Source: Paenibacillus peoriae (GTDB taxonomy: Bacteria > Bacillota > Bacilli > Paenibacillales > Paenibacillaceae). Taken from it: a stretch of DNA of 64,000 nt. Below, in pieces: positions 18,605-26,883 of the stretch; the first letter of the stretch is position 1; each line of letters begins with the position of its first letter. A model generated the notes under the pieces. It saw only the letters and a program-made list of their open reading frames with translations. It was not told where the DNA came from and did no database searches. Both the position numbers and the translations under genes were made by a program. The stretch is taken from positions 5,303,001-5,367,000 of the forward strand of contig NZ_CP092831.1 in assembly GCF_022531965.1 (NCBI RefSeq), read 5' to 3'.

Positions 18605-19309
18605 TTACAATGATTCATAAATATTATGTCCTGCCAGTTCACTCAAACCTTTTCTGTCCCGAATGACAATATAGCCTTTTGTCCGTTCAACCCATCCATC
18701 TTCAATCATTTTGCGAATAACACGGTTGAGATGTCTATAGCTGGTTCCGATCAAATTCGCCACATCTACCAGACTGGATGCCCGTAATTCCTCATGAAAA
18801 GCTGTATTCGATTCGTCAAAAGAAACCGATAGCAGGTAGCTTGCCAGTCTGACTTCCACCGGATACATGAGATTAAAACTGGAAAAGTCGGAGTCCAGGC
18901 AAAACTTTCGCGTGACAACATCCAATAGAAATTGCAGCAAAGGAGCATAGTCTTTGCCGTATTTGTTCATCCATTGGTGGTGAATACCGATCACATAGAT
19001 CGGAGACACTGCCTCTACCGTGTTGATGACGTGACTATTCCGAATATATTCAACATCTCCTATGACCTCGATCGGTGTTTTGAAGCAAAGGATCAGGGTT
19101 TTCCCTTCTGTAGAACTGGTATAAATCTTGACCTTGCCCTGCACCAGTATATATAGATGCTCAATGGGATCCCCCTGTAAACAGAGCTTTTCCCCTTGCT
19201 CCAAACGATGCAACGACAAATAAGGATGTAGTGGCTCGTAGAGTATGGATTCCAACTCATGCAGCTGCAAAAAATATTTTAGCTGCTCTTGATCCTGAAT
19301 TTCTCTCAT
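18605..19309 (-). CDS. Crp/Fnr-family transcriptional regulator
   Basis: A 234-residue regulator with an N-terminal cyclic-nucleotide-binding-like beta barrel (about residues 25-130, LCLQGDPIEHLYILVQGKVKIY) and a C-terminal winged helix with LVDVANLIGTSYRHLNRVIRKM as recognition region. No cysteine cluster for an Fe-S centre is visible, so it is not a classical FNR. The ATG at 19309 follows AAGGTGAG; a TTG six codons earlier lacks a site. It lies between two YdcZ-type transporter genes and probably regulates them, perhaps at the palindrome at 19861. Confidence 0.9.
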   Translation of the reverse strand: MREIQDQEQLKYFLQLHELESILYEPLHPYLSLHRLEQGEKLCLQGDPIEHLYILVQGKVKIYTSSTEGKTLILCFKTPIEVIGDVEYIRNSHVINTVEAVSPIYVIGIHHQWMNKYGKDYAPLLQFLLDVVTRKFCLDSDFSSFNLMYPVEVRLASYLLSVSFDESNTAFHEELRASSLVDVANLIGTSYRHLNRVIRKMIEDGWVERTKGYIVIRDRKGLSELAGHNIYESL

Positions 19310-19368
19310 TCCTAAGCTCACCTTCAATCTCTACATTCTAAGCTTTCTTTACAAGTTAAATTTCTATT

Positions 19369-19794
19369 TTAAAGCTTCAGAATAATTACACCCGCGATCA
19401 TCATACCAATACCTATAAATTGTGGCAGCTTCATCTTTTGCTTCACTATACCGAACCATCCCTTAATATCTACCAGAAAGGTTAAACACAACTGCGCAAT
19501 CAACAACGCCGAGATCGTGAACGTAACCCCAATATGTTGGATCGCCGTGACTTCACTAAATATAATAATAGCTGCAAAGGCACCGCCCCAAAGATACATC
19601 GGCTTGACCTGTTTCATTTGAGCCACATTGCCATCCCTTGTAAACATCCAGACTAATGCTGCCAAAATAAACCCTATTAGCTGAGTAACAGCAGCAGCCT
19701 GCCATGTACCAATATCCTGACTAATCCGTGTATTCGCTACACCTTGTAGCGTAATACACGCTCCTCCCAGAAAAGCAAACAAGATTCCTCTCAT
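19369..19794 (-). CDS. YdcZ/DUF606-type small DMT-superfamily transporter, first copy
   Basis: A 141-residue protein with five predicted membrane segments, starting MRGILFAFLGGACITLQGVANTRI. It is the first gene of a three-gene operon (transporter half, Crp-type regulator, transporter half). A TATAAT promoter with a palindrome over the -35 region lies 45-80 bases upstream. The pairing with the downstream copy suggests a two-subunit transporter of unknown substrate. Confidence 0.85.
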   Translation of the reverse strand: MRGILFAFLGGACITLQGVANTRISQDIGTWQAAAVTQLIGFILAALVWMFTRDGNVAQMKQVKPMYLWGGAFAAIIIFSEVTAIQHIGVTFTISALLIAQLCLTFLVDIKGWFGIVKQKMKLPQFIGIGMMIAGVIILKL

Positions 19795-19837
19795 AAATCG
19801 TTATTCTCCCCATGTAAATGACTTTTCTATATATTAA

Positions 19838-19874
19838 ATTATAGGGCAGACTCTCTATAAAGGACATATGTCCT
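19838..19874 (-). promoter_or_regulatory. Promoter with palindromic operator for the YdcZ/Crp operon
   Basis: On the minus strand a perfect TATAAT (19838-19843) lies 17 bases after TGTCCT, and this poor -35 is part of the perfect palindrome AGGACATATGTCCT (19861-19874). A palindrome over a weak -35 is the usual place for a class II activator of the Crp/Fnr family. Confidence 0.5.
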
Positions 19875-20024
19875 CAACGAATAGTAAAACATCCTTCATT
19901 TCATTCAGTATCCGCGTCAATCCTGCACACTTGCGTTAATAACTTGACAGTATCCCATCATAAAACTGCATGTTCCGGCACGGTAAAACGGAATGCAGCA
20001 TCCAATTGAGGAGTTGATCGTCAT

Positions 20025-21521
20025 ATGACTACACGTGATCCGCTGCATTCTAAGCCGGAATATCAAAGAAAATCCAGGCATAAGGGCCGTGCCCTTAAAA
20101 TCGCCATTCTGGTACTTATCCTTTGGCTGATTGCCGTCATGCTGTACCAGACCCATAAACCATTGCCTCCGTTCGTCTCTTATGAGAGTCAGGAGTATTC
20201 AACCCATGAGGTAAACTTCTGGACGGATTTGACCTATCCCACCGGGAATGGTAATACTGCACAGCATGAAGGTCAAATTTTGAATCGTATGCTCGGGATC
20301 ATTGATGAAGCCGAGCAATTTATCGTCATCGATCTGTTTCTGTTCAACGATTATAAGCATAAAGGTCAGCGCTTCCCCCAAGTCAGCGCACAAATGACCG
20401 ATCATCTTATTGCCAAAAAGAAAGCTCATCCTGATATGCCTATCTTTTTCATTACAGATGAAGTCAATACCAACTACAATTCTGCTCCCAATCCTTTGTT
20501 GGAAAATATGAAGCGAGCAGGGATTCAAGTCGTGCAGACCGATGTAGATCCCTTGCGGGACTCTACGCCCATCTATTCGGCGGTGTGGCGTACCTTTTTC
20601 CAATGGTTCGGTCAGCAGGGCACAGGCTGGATTCCCAACCTGATGGCCAGTGACGGACCGGATGTTACGGCTCGCTCCTATCTTAAGCTGTTAAACGTCA
20701 AGGCCAATCACCGAAAATTGATTACCAACGAACAGACAGCGCTCATTTCTACAGGCAACGTGCACGACGCGAGCGCCTATCACTCCAATGTAGCGCTGGA
20801 GGTGAAGGGGCCCATCATCGGAGACATTTTACAAGCGGAGCAGGCGGTGTTGGACTTTTCGGGCGGTGGACAGCTTCCTGCCTATACACCACAGGTCGAA
20901 CCCAAAGTTCCATCGAGTAAGGACAGCTATCGAATCAAATATCTAACTGAGGGCAAAGTGTACACCTCGGTTCTGGATGGCATCGGGCAGACGAAGAAAG
21001 GTGACAGCATTCATATGGGCATGTTTTATTTAGCTGACCGCAAAGTATTGAATAGCCTGCTGGATGCCTCCGCGCGCGGTGTAAACATCCAATTGCTGCT
21101 GGACCCCAATGAAAACGCGTTTGGTCAGGAAAAAATCGGCATCCCCAATCGCCCAGTTGCCCAAGAGTTGTCCGATAAATCGGGTGGAAACATTCAAATT
21201 CGCTGGTATCATACCACCCATGAGCAATTCCATACCAAGCTGATTTATATCGCCAAGGCGCAAGGAGAGCATATCATTTGGGGTGGCTCTACCAATCTGA
21301 CCCCCCGTAATCTGGATGATTTGAATCTGGAAAATGAATTGTGGGTGGCCGCTCCGGCGGACAGCAAGCTGACCCGACAGGTTGCGGCCTATTTTGATAA
21401 GCTATGGAATAATCAGGGGGCTGAATACAGCTTGGATCTAGCCGCTTACGAGGATCATTCAACATTTTGGAAAGATATTATATACCGTCTACAGGATATT
21501 TTAGGCTTTACTACATTTTAA
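20025..21521 (+). CDS. Phospholipase D superfamily protein with atypical HKD motifs
   Basis: A 498-residue protein with one N-terminal membrane anchor (about residues 27-42) and two PLD-like halves facing the outside. The first half carries HRKLITNE and STGNVHDAS. The second carries HTKLIYIA and GGSTNLTPRNLDDLNLENE. The catalytic His and Lys of both HKD motifs are kept, but the trailing Asp is Glu in the first and absent in the second. It may act on phospholipids or another phosphodiester. It is convergent with the cardiolipin synthase gene 35 bases away, suggesting a membrane-lipid theme. Confidence 0.85.
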   Translation: MTTRDPLHSKPEYQRKSRHKGRALKIAILVLILWLIAVMLYQTHKPLPPFVSYESQEYSTHEVNFWTDLTYPTGNGNTAQHEGQILNRMLGIIDEAEQFIVIDLFLFNDYKHKGQRFPQVSAQMTDHLIAKKKAHPDMPIFFITDEVNTNYNSAPNPLLENMKRAGIQVVQTDVDPLRDSTPIYSAVWRTFFQWFGQQGTGWIPNLMASDGPDVTARSYLKLLNVKANHRKLITNEQTALISTGNVHDASAYHSNVALEVKGPIIGDILQAEQAVLDFSGGGQLPAYTPQVEPKVPSSKDSYRIKYLTEGKVYTSVLDGIGQTKKGDSIHMGMFYLADRKVLNSLLDASARGVNIQLLLDPNENAFGQEKIGIPNRPVAQELSDKSGGNIQIRWYHTTHEQFHTKLIYIAKAQGEHIIWGGSTNLTPRNLDDLNLENELWVAAPADSKLTRQVAAYFDKLWNNQGAEYSLDLAAYEDHSTFWKDIIYRLQDILGFTTF

Positions 21522-21556
21522 CTACCGAATAGTGCTGTAGCGAATTCGTTTATGAC

Positions 21557-23068
21557 CTACAGCAGCGGTGAAAGCAGCCGCGCGAGCGATTCCATCAAAC
21601 GTTTGAACAGACGTTTTTTCATGAATTCTTCGCGTACGATCAGACTGGCAGAATGCAAATCTCGTTCGTAGTCTGTTACCATCTGCTGCACACTGTGCGT
21701 TTGAATTAACAGAGCGTTAACTTCAAAATTCAAATGAAAGCTACGCATATCCATATTGGCTGTCCCGATGGTCGCAACTTCCCCGTCAATGATGAGGAGC
21801 TTGGAGTGGAGGAACCCTTTTTCATATTCATATACCTTGACTCCAACCTCCAGTAACGACTGGAAGTACGAATGAGACGCGAGAAAAGGCAGCCATTTAT
21901 CCGGTTTTGCGGGAAACAGAATACGTACGTCCAACCCGGACAAGGCAGCCATCCGTAAGGCAGTCAGGATATCTTCATCCGGGATAAAATAAGGAGTGGC
22001 AATCCAGACTGATTTTCGGGCGGACGTGATCATGGAGAAAAACAGATTTTTAAGCACTCTCCGCTCATTATCCGGGCCGCTAGCAATAATCTGCACGCCT
22101 CCGTCTGTAATGGGTTCAATACTGGGAGACAGATATTCGCTATCGAGCACCGACTCACCCGTCATGTGAAGCCAATCCTGTAGAAATATAAGCTGCAACG
22201 TCCGCACAGCTTCGCCCTTCACAATCATATGCGTATCACGCCAAAAGCCGTAGGCTTTGTTGCGGCTGAGATACTCATCTCCCACATTTAGACCACCAAT
22301 TAATCCGATATTACCGTCGATGACTACAATTTTACGGTGATTACGATAGTTTACCCGGCTGGAGAAAAACAAGATCCGAGCGCCGCCGTACGCAACAACC
22401 TCTACTCCTGCATCTCTCATTTCTTTCAAAAATGACTTTGACAACTGAATACTGCCCACCGCATCGTACATAAACCGAACCTTAACACCCGCTTTAGCCT
22501 TTTCAATCAAAATTTTCTGAATGCTGGTACCGATATCATCCGAACGGAAAATGTAATATTCCATATGGATATGATGCTGCGCCTTGCGCAGTTCTTCTAG
22601 CAAAGTGGAGAAGGTTTCATCTCCATTGTTCAGAATTTGAGTTTCCGTCGCAAAATAAATCGGGGAGCGGGCCAGTCTGCGTGCCAAACGCATCAACTGC
22701 TGCTGCTCATCTGTAAAGCAGGTCAGATCCCGTTTGACTCGCAAAGCATCCTTTTCTATGCGGTCGTAAGCCTGTTGGTCACGCAATGCCTTTTTATCAT
22801 ACTTGCGACGCTTGAATACATTTTGCCCAAACAGAAAATAGAGAGGAAGTCCAACGACTGGCAGCAATGCCAGCAGCAAAATCCAGGACATCGTAGTGGA
22901 GGGATTACGATTCTCCGTAAAAATAATCAGACTGATGGAGATCACTGTCAGGGTGGAAAAAATACTGATGACAGTTCCTTCATTTTTGCCGATGTAATTA
23001 AACAAGCCAAAATAATAAATAATAAACACCATAGCCGCGATCAATACGGCTAGTAAGCTTCGCCTCAT
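21557..23068 (-). CDS. cls: Cardiolipin synthase
   Basis: Joins two phosphatidylglycerol molecules into cardiolipin at the membrane. The 503-residue protein has two N-terminal membrane helices (about residues 5-25 and 35-55). It has two canonical HKD motifs: HRKIVVIDGNIGLIGGLN in the middle and HSKLLIIDGEVATIGTANMD towards the C-terminus. The ATG at 23068 has GTGAGG six bases upstream; an earlier in-frame GTG lacks a usable site. The gene is divergent from the TetR/SMR operon and convergent with another PLD-family gene. Confidence 0.95.
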   Translation of the reverse strand: MRRSLLAVLIAAMVFIIYYFGLFNYIGKNEGTVISIFSTLTVISISLIIFTENRNPSTTMSWILLLALLPVVGLPLYFLFGQNVFKRRKYDKKALRDQQAYDRIEKDALRVKRDLTCFTDEQQQLMRLARRLARSPIYFATETQILNNGDETFSTLLEELRKAQHHIHMEYYIFRSDDIGTSIQKILIEKAKAGVKVRFMYDAVGSIQLSKSFLKEMRDAGVEVVAYGGARILFFSSRVNYRNHRKIVVIDGNIGLIGGLNVGDEYLSRNKAYGFWRDTHMIVKGEAVRTLQLIFLQDWLHMTGESVLDSEYLSPSIEPITDGGVQIIASGPDNERRVLKNLFFSMITSARKSVWIATPYFIPDEDILTALRMAALSGLDVRILFPAKPDKWLPFLASHSYFQSLLEVGVKVYEYEKGFLHSKLLIIDGEVATIGTANMDMRSFHLNFEVNALLIQTHSVQQMVTDYERDLHSASLIVREEFMKKRLFKRLMESLARLLSPLL

Positions 23069-23213
23069 AACTAACCTCACTTCCAGTGGACTGCATTCGA
23101 CAAGTATTCTTCATTATATTGTACATGAGCCCCTTATTTCTTCCCACTTTTTTATTAAAATGTTGATAAAAAAATCCAAAGAAAAGCTTTATACAAAACA
23201 CAATGATGCTGGG

Positions 23214-23259
23214 TTGACACTTACTTTTTTTTGTGCAAGAATAAACTAACGAACGTTAG
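23214..23259 (+). promoter_or_regulatory. Promoter and operator of the TetR-SMR operon
   Basis: TTGACA (23214-23219) and AAGAAT (23237-23242) are 17 bases apart. Directly after the -10 lies CTAACGAACGTTAG (23246-23259), a near-perfect inverted repeat of the kind bound by TetR-family repressors. Repressor binding there would block transcription of its own gene and the two efflux genes. Confidence 0.6.
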
Positions 23260-23272
23260 GTAGGTGACAATA

Positions 23273-23866
23273 ATGGGAATGGAAGAGATTCGAAAGGCCG
23301 CTCTTTTTCAATTTGCCACCAATGGGTATGAAGGAGCATCCTTGAGCAGTATTGCCGCTGAGGTCGGTATCCGAAAACCGTCTATATACGCGCATTTCCA
23401 AGGCAAAGAGGATCTGTTCCTACAGGTAGCGAGGTATGCTTTTCAAGAGCAGAATCTACGTATTTTCGAGTACTTTACGGAACGTAAAGATCAGCCGCTT
23501 AAGCATACCCTGCATGACTTCTTGTTTTGGATGGGACAGGAATATGAGAGCAACGACTCAGCCAAGTTTATGCTTCGCTTTTCCTTCTTTCCGCCTGTAT
23601 CGTTGTATAACGAGGTGCTGGATATTGTTAATCCTTTTCTGGACAAAATGGAGCGAAAATTAACTCGCCGCCTCCGGAATACACAGGATCGGGAACCTTT
23701 TGGGCATATGGAGCCAGTGGATGTGGCTTTAGCCTTTATGACACTGGTGGACGGAGTCATGGTGGAGCTCCTGTACAGTGGAAGCGTCAACTACCACCGA
23801 AGACTGGACGCTGCATGGCCTATTTTTTGGCGTGGGATTACGTTAACCTCACCTCATGAAGCATGA
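23273..23866 (+). CDS. TetR/AcrR-family transcriptional regulator
   Basis: A 197-residue repressor with the N-terminal helix-turn-helix ALFQFATNGYEGASLSSIAAEVGIRKPSIYAHF (shown in full only in part: GASLSSIAAEVGIRKPSIYA) and a C-terminal ligand-binding domain. The ATG at 23273 has AGGTAGGTG upstream; a GTG three codons earlier overlaps that site. It is followed by two SMR efflux genes and preceded by a TetR-type operator. It most likely senses a cation or guanidinium-like compound and controls the pump and itself (inference). Confidence 0.92.
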   Translation: MGMEEIRKAALFQFATNGYEGASLSSIAAEVGIRKPSIYAHFQGKEDLFLQVARYAFQEQNLRIFEYFTERKDQPLKHTLHDFLFWMGQEYESNDSAKFMLRFSFFPPVSLYNEVLDIVNPFLDKMERKLTRRLRNTQDREPFGHMEPVDVALAFMTLVDGVMVELLYSGSVNYHRRLDAAWPIFWRGITLTSPHEA

Positions 23867-23910
23867 AGCCGTCGAACTTATAAAATTTATTTTTGAGGAG
23901 AATATTCATC

Positions 23911-24252
23911 ATGAATCGCAGTTGGATTTACGTCTTTGTTGGCGGCCTGATTGAGGTCGTATGGGTATCGGGTTTGAAGCATGCGGATTCTATACTCGCC
24001 TGGGCTGTAACCGTGCTGGCTGTGGTGGCCAGCTTTTATTTGATCATGAAGGCTGCGAAGCGTTTGCCTGTAGGCACGGTATATGCTGTATTTACTGGAC
24101 TAGGGACAGGGGGAACGGTCGTAGGCGAAATGCTGCTATTCGGGGAACCGTTTCAATGGTCCAAAACGCTGTTAATCGCCCTTTTGCTGGCAGGTGTGGT
24201 CGGCCTGAAGTTAGTTACCGACCGTGATGTTCAGGAAGGGAGTGGCGCATAA
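23911..24252 (+). CDS. Small multidrug resistance efflux subunit (YkkC-like)
   Basis: A 113-residue four-helix SMR protein; Glu in the first helix (GGLIEVVWVSGLKHAD, about residue 13) is the proton- and substrate-binding carboxylate. The ATG at 23911 follows GAGGAG. Its stop overlaps the ATG of the next SMR gene (TAATG), so it pairs with a second subunit, as in YkkCD or EbrAB. Efflux of quaternary cations or guanidinium is the usual role. No guanidine riboswitch is visible, so the TetR regulator is the likely control. Confidence 0.92.
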   Translation: MNRSWIYVFVGGLIEVVWVSGLKHADSILAWAVTVLAVVASFYLIMKAAKRLPVGTVYAVFTGLGTGGTVVGEMLLFGEPFQWSKTLLIALLLAGVVGLKLVTDRDVQEGSGA

Positions 24253-24566
24253 TGGCTTGGATTGCTTTGGTTATCGCGGGATGCTCGGAAGTGTTGGGAG
24301 TCATCGGTATGAAGGGAGTTACGGTGGGCAAAGGCTGGAAGTCCTTAGTGCTTATGGTCTTATCCTTTGTTCTTAGCTTTTCCCTGCTCAGCTATGCCAT
24401 GAAAAGTTTGCCTATGGGAACTTCCTATGCCGTATGGACAGGCATCGGAACGGTCGGCAGCACGATTACAGGCATGTTCTTGTACGGTGAGCAAAAAAGC
24501 GTACTGCGTGTTTTATTCATCGCCATGATTCTTGCCGCAGCATTGGGATTAAAGCTGATATCTTAA
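24252..24566 (+). CDS. Small multidrug resistance efflux subunit (YkkD-like)
   Basis: A 104-residue SMR protein with four membrane helices and the conserved Glu in the first (IAGCSEVLGVIGMKG, about residue 14). GTSYAVWTGIGTVGSTITGMFLYGE matches the SMR signature (only GTSYAVWTGIGTVGS cited). It starts one base inside the stop of its partner and has no C-terminal tail. The two proteins probably form a dual-topology heterodimer. Confidence 0.92.
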   Translation: MAWIALVIAGCSEVLGVIGMKGVTVGKGWKSLVLMVLSFVLSFSLLSYAMKSLPMGTSYAVWTGIGTVGSTITGMFLYGEQKSVLRVLFIAMILAAALGLKLIS

Positions 24567-24622
24567 CATAAGCGAATGGCATCAAATGTTGCAAATTGCT
24601 GATCTTAAAGGAGTGATGCCTT

Positions 24623-25555
24623 GTGATTACCACCGTAACACTTAACGCGGCTGTGGATAAAATCTACACGGTTGCAGGCTTCGGTTTGAATGCCGTCCAC
24701 CGCATTGAAGGCGGCCTGACGGTACCGGGCGGCAAGGGCGTGAATGCCGCCCGCGTCATTCGCACGCTAGGCGAGCCAGTACGAGCGACCGGGTTTGCTG
24801 CCGGACACACCGGACGGCTGCTCATTGACGGGTTGAGCGCGGAAGGCGTAAGCGCCGATTTCATTGAAACGGCACATGGGGAGACCCGTCTCGCCATTAC
24901 CGTGCTCGACCCGTCCGCGCGCACGCAGACCGAGCTGATTGAGAGCGGACCGACCGTTGGACCGCTTGAATTAGCCGCACTGCGGCGCAAAATCGAGACC
25001 CTTGCCGAGGATTCGGCTTGGGTCGTATTCTCCGGCAGCCTGCCACCCGGCTGTCCGCCCGATCTGTACGCCGAGCTGTGCACGCTGGCAAAGGCACGTG
25101 GCGCGCGGGTGGCGCTGGACGCGAGCGGTGAGGCGCTGCGCTTGGGGCTGCGCGGAAAGCCCGACCTCGTGAAGCCTAACGAGGACGAGGCCGCCCACTT
25201 TGCGGGAATCGACGTTGCGCGCCCGGATGCTGCTGAAGCGGCGGCAGCGAAGCTGCTGGAAGCTGGAGCGCAGCTGGCCGTTATCTCGCTCGGCGCGAGC
25301 GGGGCGCTGGCGGTGACGCACAATGCGCGCTACCGTGTGAGCCTGCCAGACGCGGACATTGTCAGCGCGCTTGGCAGCGGTGACGCCATGGTCGCCGGCC
25401 TGGTCACCGGCGCGGCGACGGGGCTGGATCTCCCTGCCTTGCTACGGCAGGGAGCGGCCTGCGGCACAGCGGCAGCTCTGCACGCCATGGCCGGGAAGAT
25501 CGAGCTCCAGGACGTGAAGCGTCTGGAGCAAGGCATTACGGTGACGCTGTTGTAA
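24623..25555 (+). CDS. 1-phosphofructokinase-type PfkB sugar-phosphate kinase
   Basis: A 310-residue PfkB/ribokinase-family kinase with ATP. It shows the substrate-binding GGKGVNAARVIRTLGE near residue 38 (signature 1) and ALGSGDAMVAGLV near 251, whose Asp is the catalytic base. The hydrophobic start MITTVTLNAAVDKIY and the length fit FruK/LacC: fructose-1-phosphate or tagatose-6-phosphate is the likely substrate. The GTG start has AAGGAG 9 bases upstream. No fru regulator or PTS gene is adjacent. The gene is far more GC-rich than both neighbours, with heavy use of GCG and CTG codons, which suggests a separate origin. Confidence 0.88.
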   Translation: MITTVTLNAAVDKIYTVAGFGLNAVHRIEGGLTVPGGKGVNAARVIRTLGEPVRATGFAAGHTGRLLIDGLSAEGVSADFIETAHGETRLAITVLDPSARTQTELIESGPTVGPLELAALRRKIETLAEDSAWVVFSGSLPPGCPPDLYAELCTLAKARGARVALDASGEALRLGLRGKPDLVKPNEDEAAHFAGIDVARPDAAEAAAAKLLEAGAQLAVISLGASGALAVTHNARYRVSLPDADIVSALGSGDAMVAGLVTGAATGLDLPALLRQGAACGTAAALHAMAGKIELQDVKRLEQGITVTLL

Positions 25556-25573
25556 TTCAGCGTCACTTTTTTT
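25541..25573 (+). terminator. Terminator overlapping the PfkB-kinase stop
   Basis: GTGACGCTG pairs with CAGCGTCAC around the TAA stop, followed by seven T. Confidence 0.85.
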
Positions 25574-25661
25574 ATTTCATCTACACATTCGCTTATTTTC
25601 ATTTCACAAACATAGTTATTCCGAATGCTCTATATTCCAACTACACGCTTTTTCGATTGGC

Positions 25662-26096
25662 TTACAGCAGAACCCTGTTCTCCAGTATACTTTTCATACA
25701 AATATGCGACTTCGAAGGACCCAGCTTGACTAGTGAATCCTGAAGTTGTGCAATTTCCTCTACCGACGCAGTTTGTACCTTAATAAGATAATTAAATTCT
25801 CCACTAATGCGAAATAAATCGGTGACTTCCTTCGCCTCTCTACAAAATTCAACCAGCTCTTGGCAATGTTCTGTCTTTATTAGAATAAATGTAGTCGTCC
25901 CTCGATTCAGTTCCCGTAAATTAAATACGGTACTATATCCAGAAATAATCCCTCGTTCTTCAAGCTTGGTTATCCTTTCTTTAACGGATGGCTGTGACAT
26001 CGAAATTTCTTTACTGATTTGGGAAATCGTTATCCGAGCGTCATGCTGTAGCAATTTCATGATTTTGTGATCTATATCGTCTATGTGATGCTGCAT
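25662..26096 (-). CDS. Lrp/AsnC-family transcriptional regulator
   Basis: A 144-residue regulator with an N-terminal helix-turn-helix (DARITISQISKEISMSQPSV, residues about 19-38) and a C-terminal RAM ligand domain (from about 65). These usually bind an amino acid and control amino-acid or stress genes. It is divergent from the VOC-family gene 26256-26714, which it may regulate. AGGAGGGG precedes the ATG. Confidence 0.92.
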   Translation of the reverse strand: MQHHIDDIDHKIMKLLQHDARITISQISKEISMSQPSVKERITKLEERGIISGYSTVFNLRELNRGTTTFILIKTEHCQELVEFCREAKEVTDLFRISGEFNYLIKVQTASVEEIAQLQDSLVKLGPSKSHICMKSILENRVLL

Positions 26097-26255
26097 TTCG
26101 AGCCCCTCCTGATCTAAATTTTAAAAAATAATGTTTTCCACTCAAATTAACTTTTATTTAATAATTAATATAGTATAAAAGGCTTACTATAAATATATAA
26201 TCACCACATCATTATTCATATAATAAGGTTCACTTACATATAAGGAGGATCTGGA

Positions 26256-26714
26256 ATGAGTGTGAAGGGATTAGCTCATGTGGCCATTCAGGCCCGTGAT
26301 TACCAAGCAACTATTGCATTTTATACTAAGGTATTGGGATTTAAAAGAGGTCATCACTGGAGTCTTCCGTCTTTTCGAATTCAAGAGGCTTCCATGCTAA
26401 TCTCACCCGATCAGAGAACCTGTCTCGAGATTTTTGATAATGATGCTGTCATTCCTGCCCAAGGAAAAAAAGCTTCATCCGAGCAAGATATTGCTCACGG
26501 GGCTTTATTACACTTGGCATTTTACGTAGGCAATGTGGATGAAATATACCAAAAAGCACTTGCCCATGGAGCAAGAACCTTTGTGGAACCCAATCAGCTT
26601 ACACTTGGCGAACCTCCTCTAGTTGTAACAAATGCATTAGTCCACAGCCCTAATGGTGAGGTTATCGAATTTATCGAGGATGTTGATTTTGATATGTCCC
26701 TATCTAATAAGTAA
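26256..26714 (+). CDS. VOC-family (glyoxalase/bleomycin-resistance-like) protein
   Basis: A 152-residue single-domain vicinal-oxygen-chelate protein. Two beta-alpha-beta-beta-beta modules are visible: KGLAHVAIQARDYQATIAFY (residues 4-23) with CLEIFDND, and ALLHLAFYVGNVDEIYQKAL with the C-terminal NGEVIEFIED. His8, Glu (CLEIF), His (LLHLAF) and Glu (VIEFIE) are in the places of metal ligands. The substrate is unknown. GGAGGATCTGG precedes the ATG. It is divergent from an Lrp-type regulator. Confidence 0.88.
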   Translation: MSVKGLAHVAIQARDYQATIAFYTKVLGFKRGHHWSLPSFRIQEASMLISPDQRTCLEIFDNDAVIPAQGKKASSEQDIAHGALLHLAFYVGNVDEIYQKALAHGARTFVEPNQLTLGEPPLVVTNALVHSPNGEVIEFIEDVDFDMSLSNK

Positions 26715-26726
26715 TTCTCATAGCTA

Positions 26727-26766
26727 TTAAAAAGATCCACTTCCCGGTGAAGTAGGATCTTTTTAT
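26727..26766 (+). terminator. Terminator after the VOC gene
   Basis: AAAGATCCACTTC and GAAGTAGGATCTTT form a hairpin followed by T-rich sequence. Confidence 0.8.
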
Positions 26767-26883
26767 ATTCCATACAGCTCTGCCGTTATCTCTATGGAAG
26801 AATTAAACTGTTCCTAAAAACATCCGATATATTGATTATCACTTTGTTTAAAGGAGTAGATTATCATCTCAATTGATTTCAAT

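Noticed and set aside
23081..23263. Guanidine-I (ykkC) riboswitch ahead of the SMR genes
   Set aside because: None of the conserved aptamer blocks is present; a TetR operator explains the control.
24664..25323. 219-codon minus-strand frame opposite the PfkB kinase
   Set aside because: GC-rich antisense shadow with Ala/Ser/Arg-biased composition; the kinase frame is supported by clear motifs.
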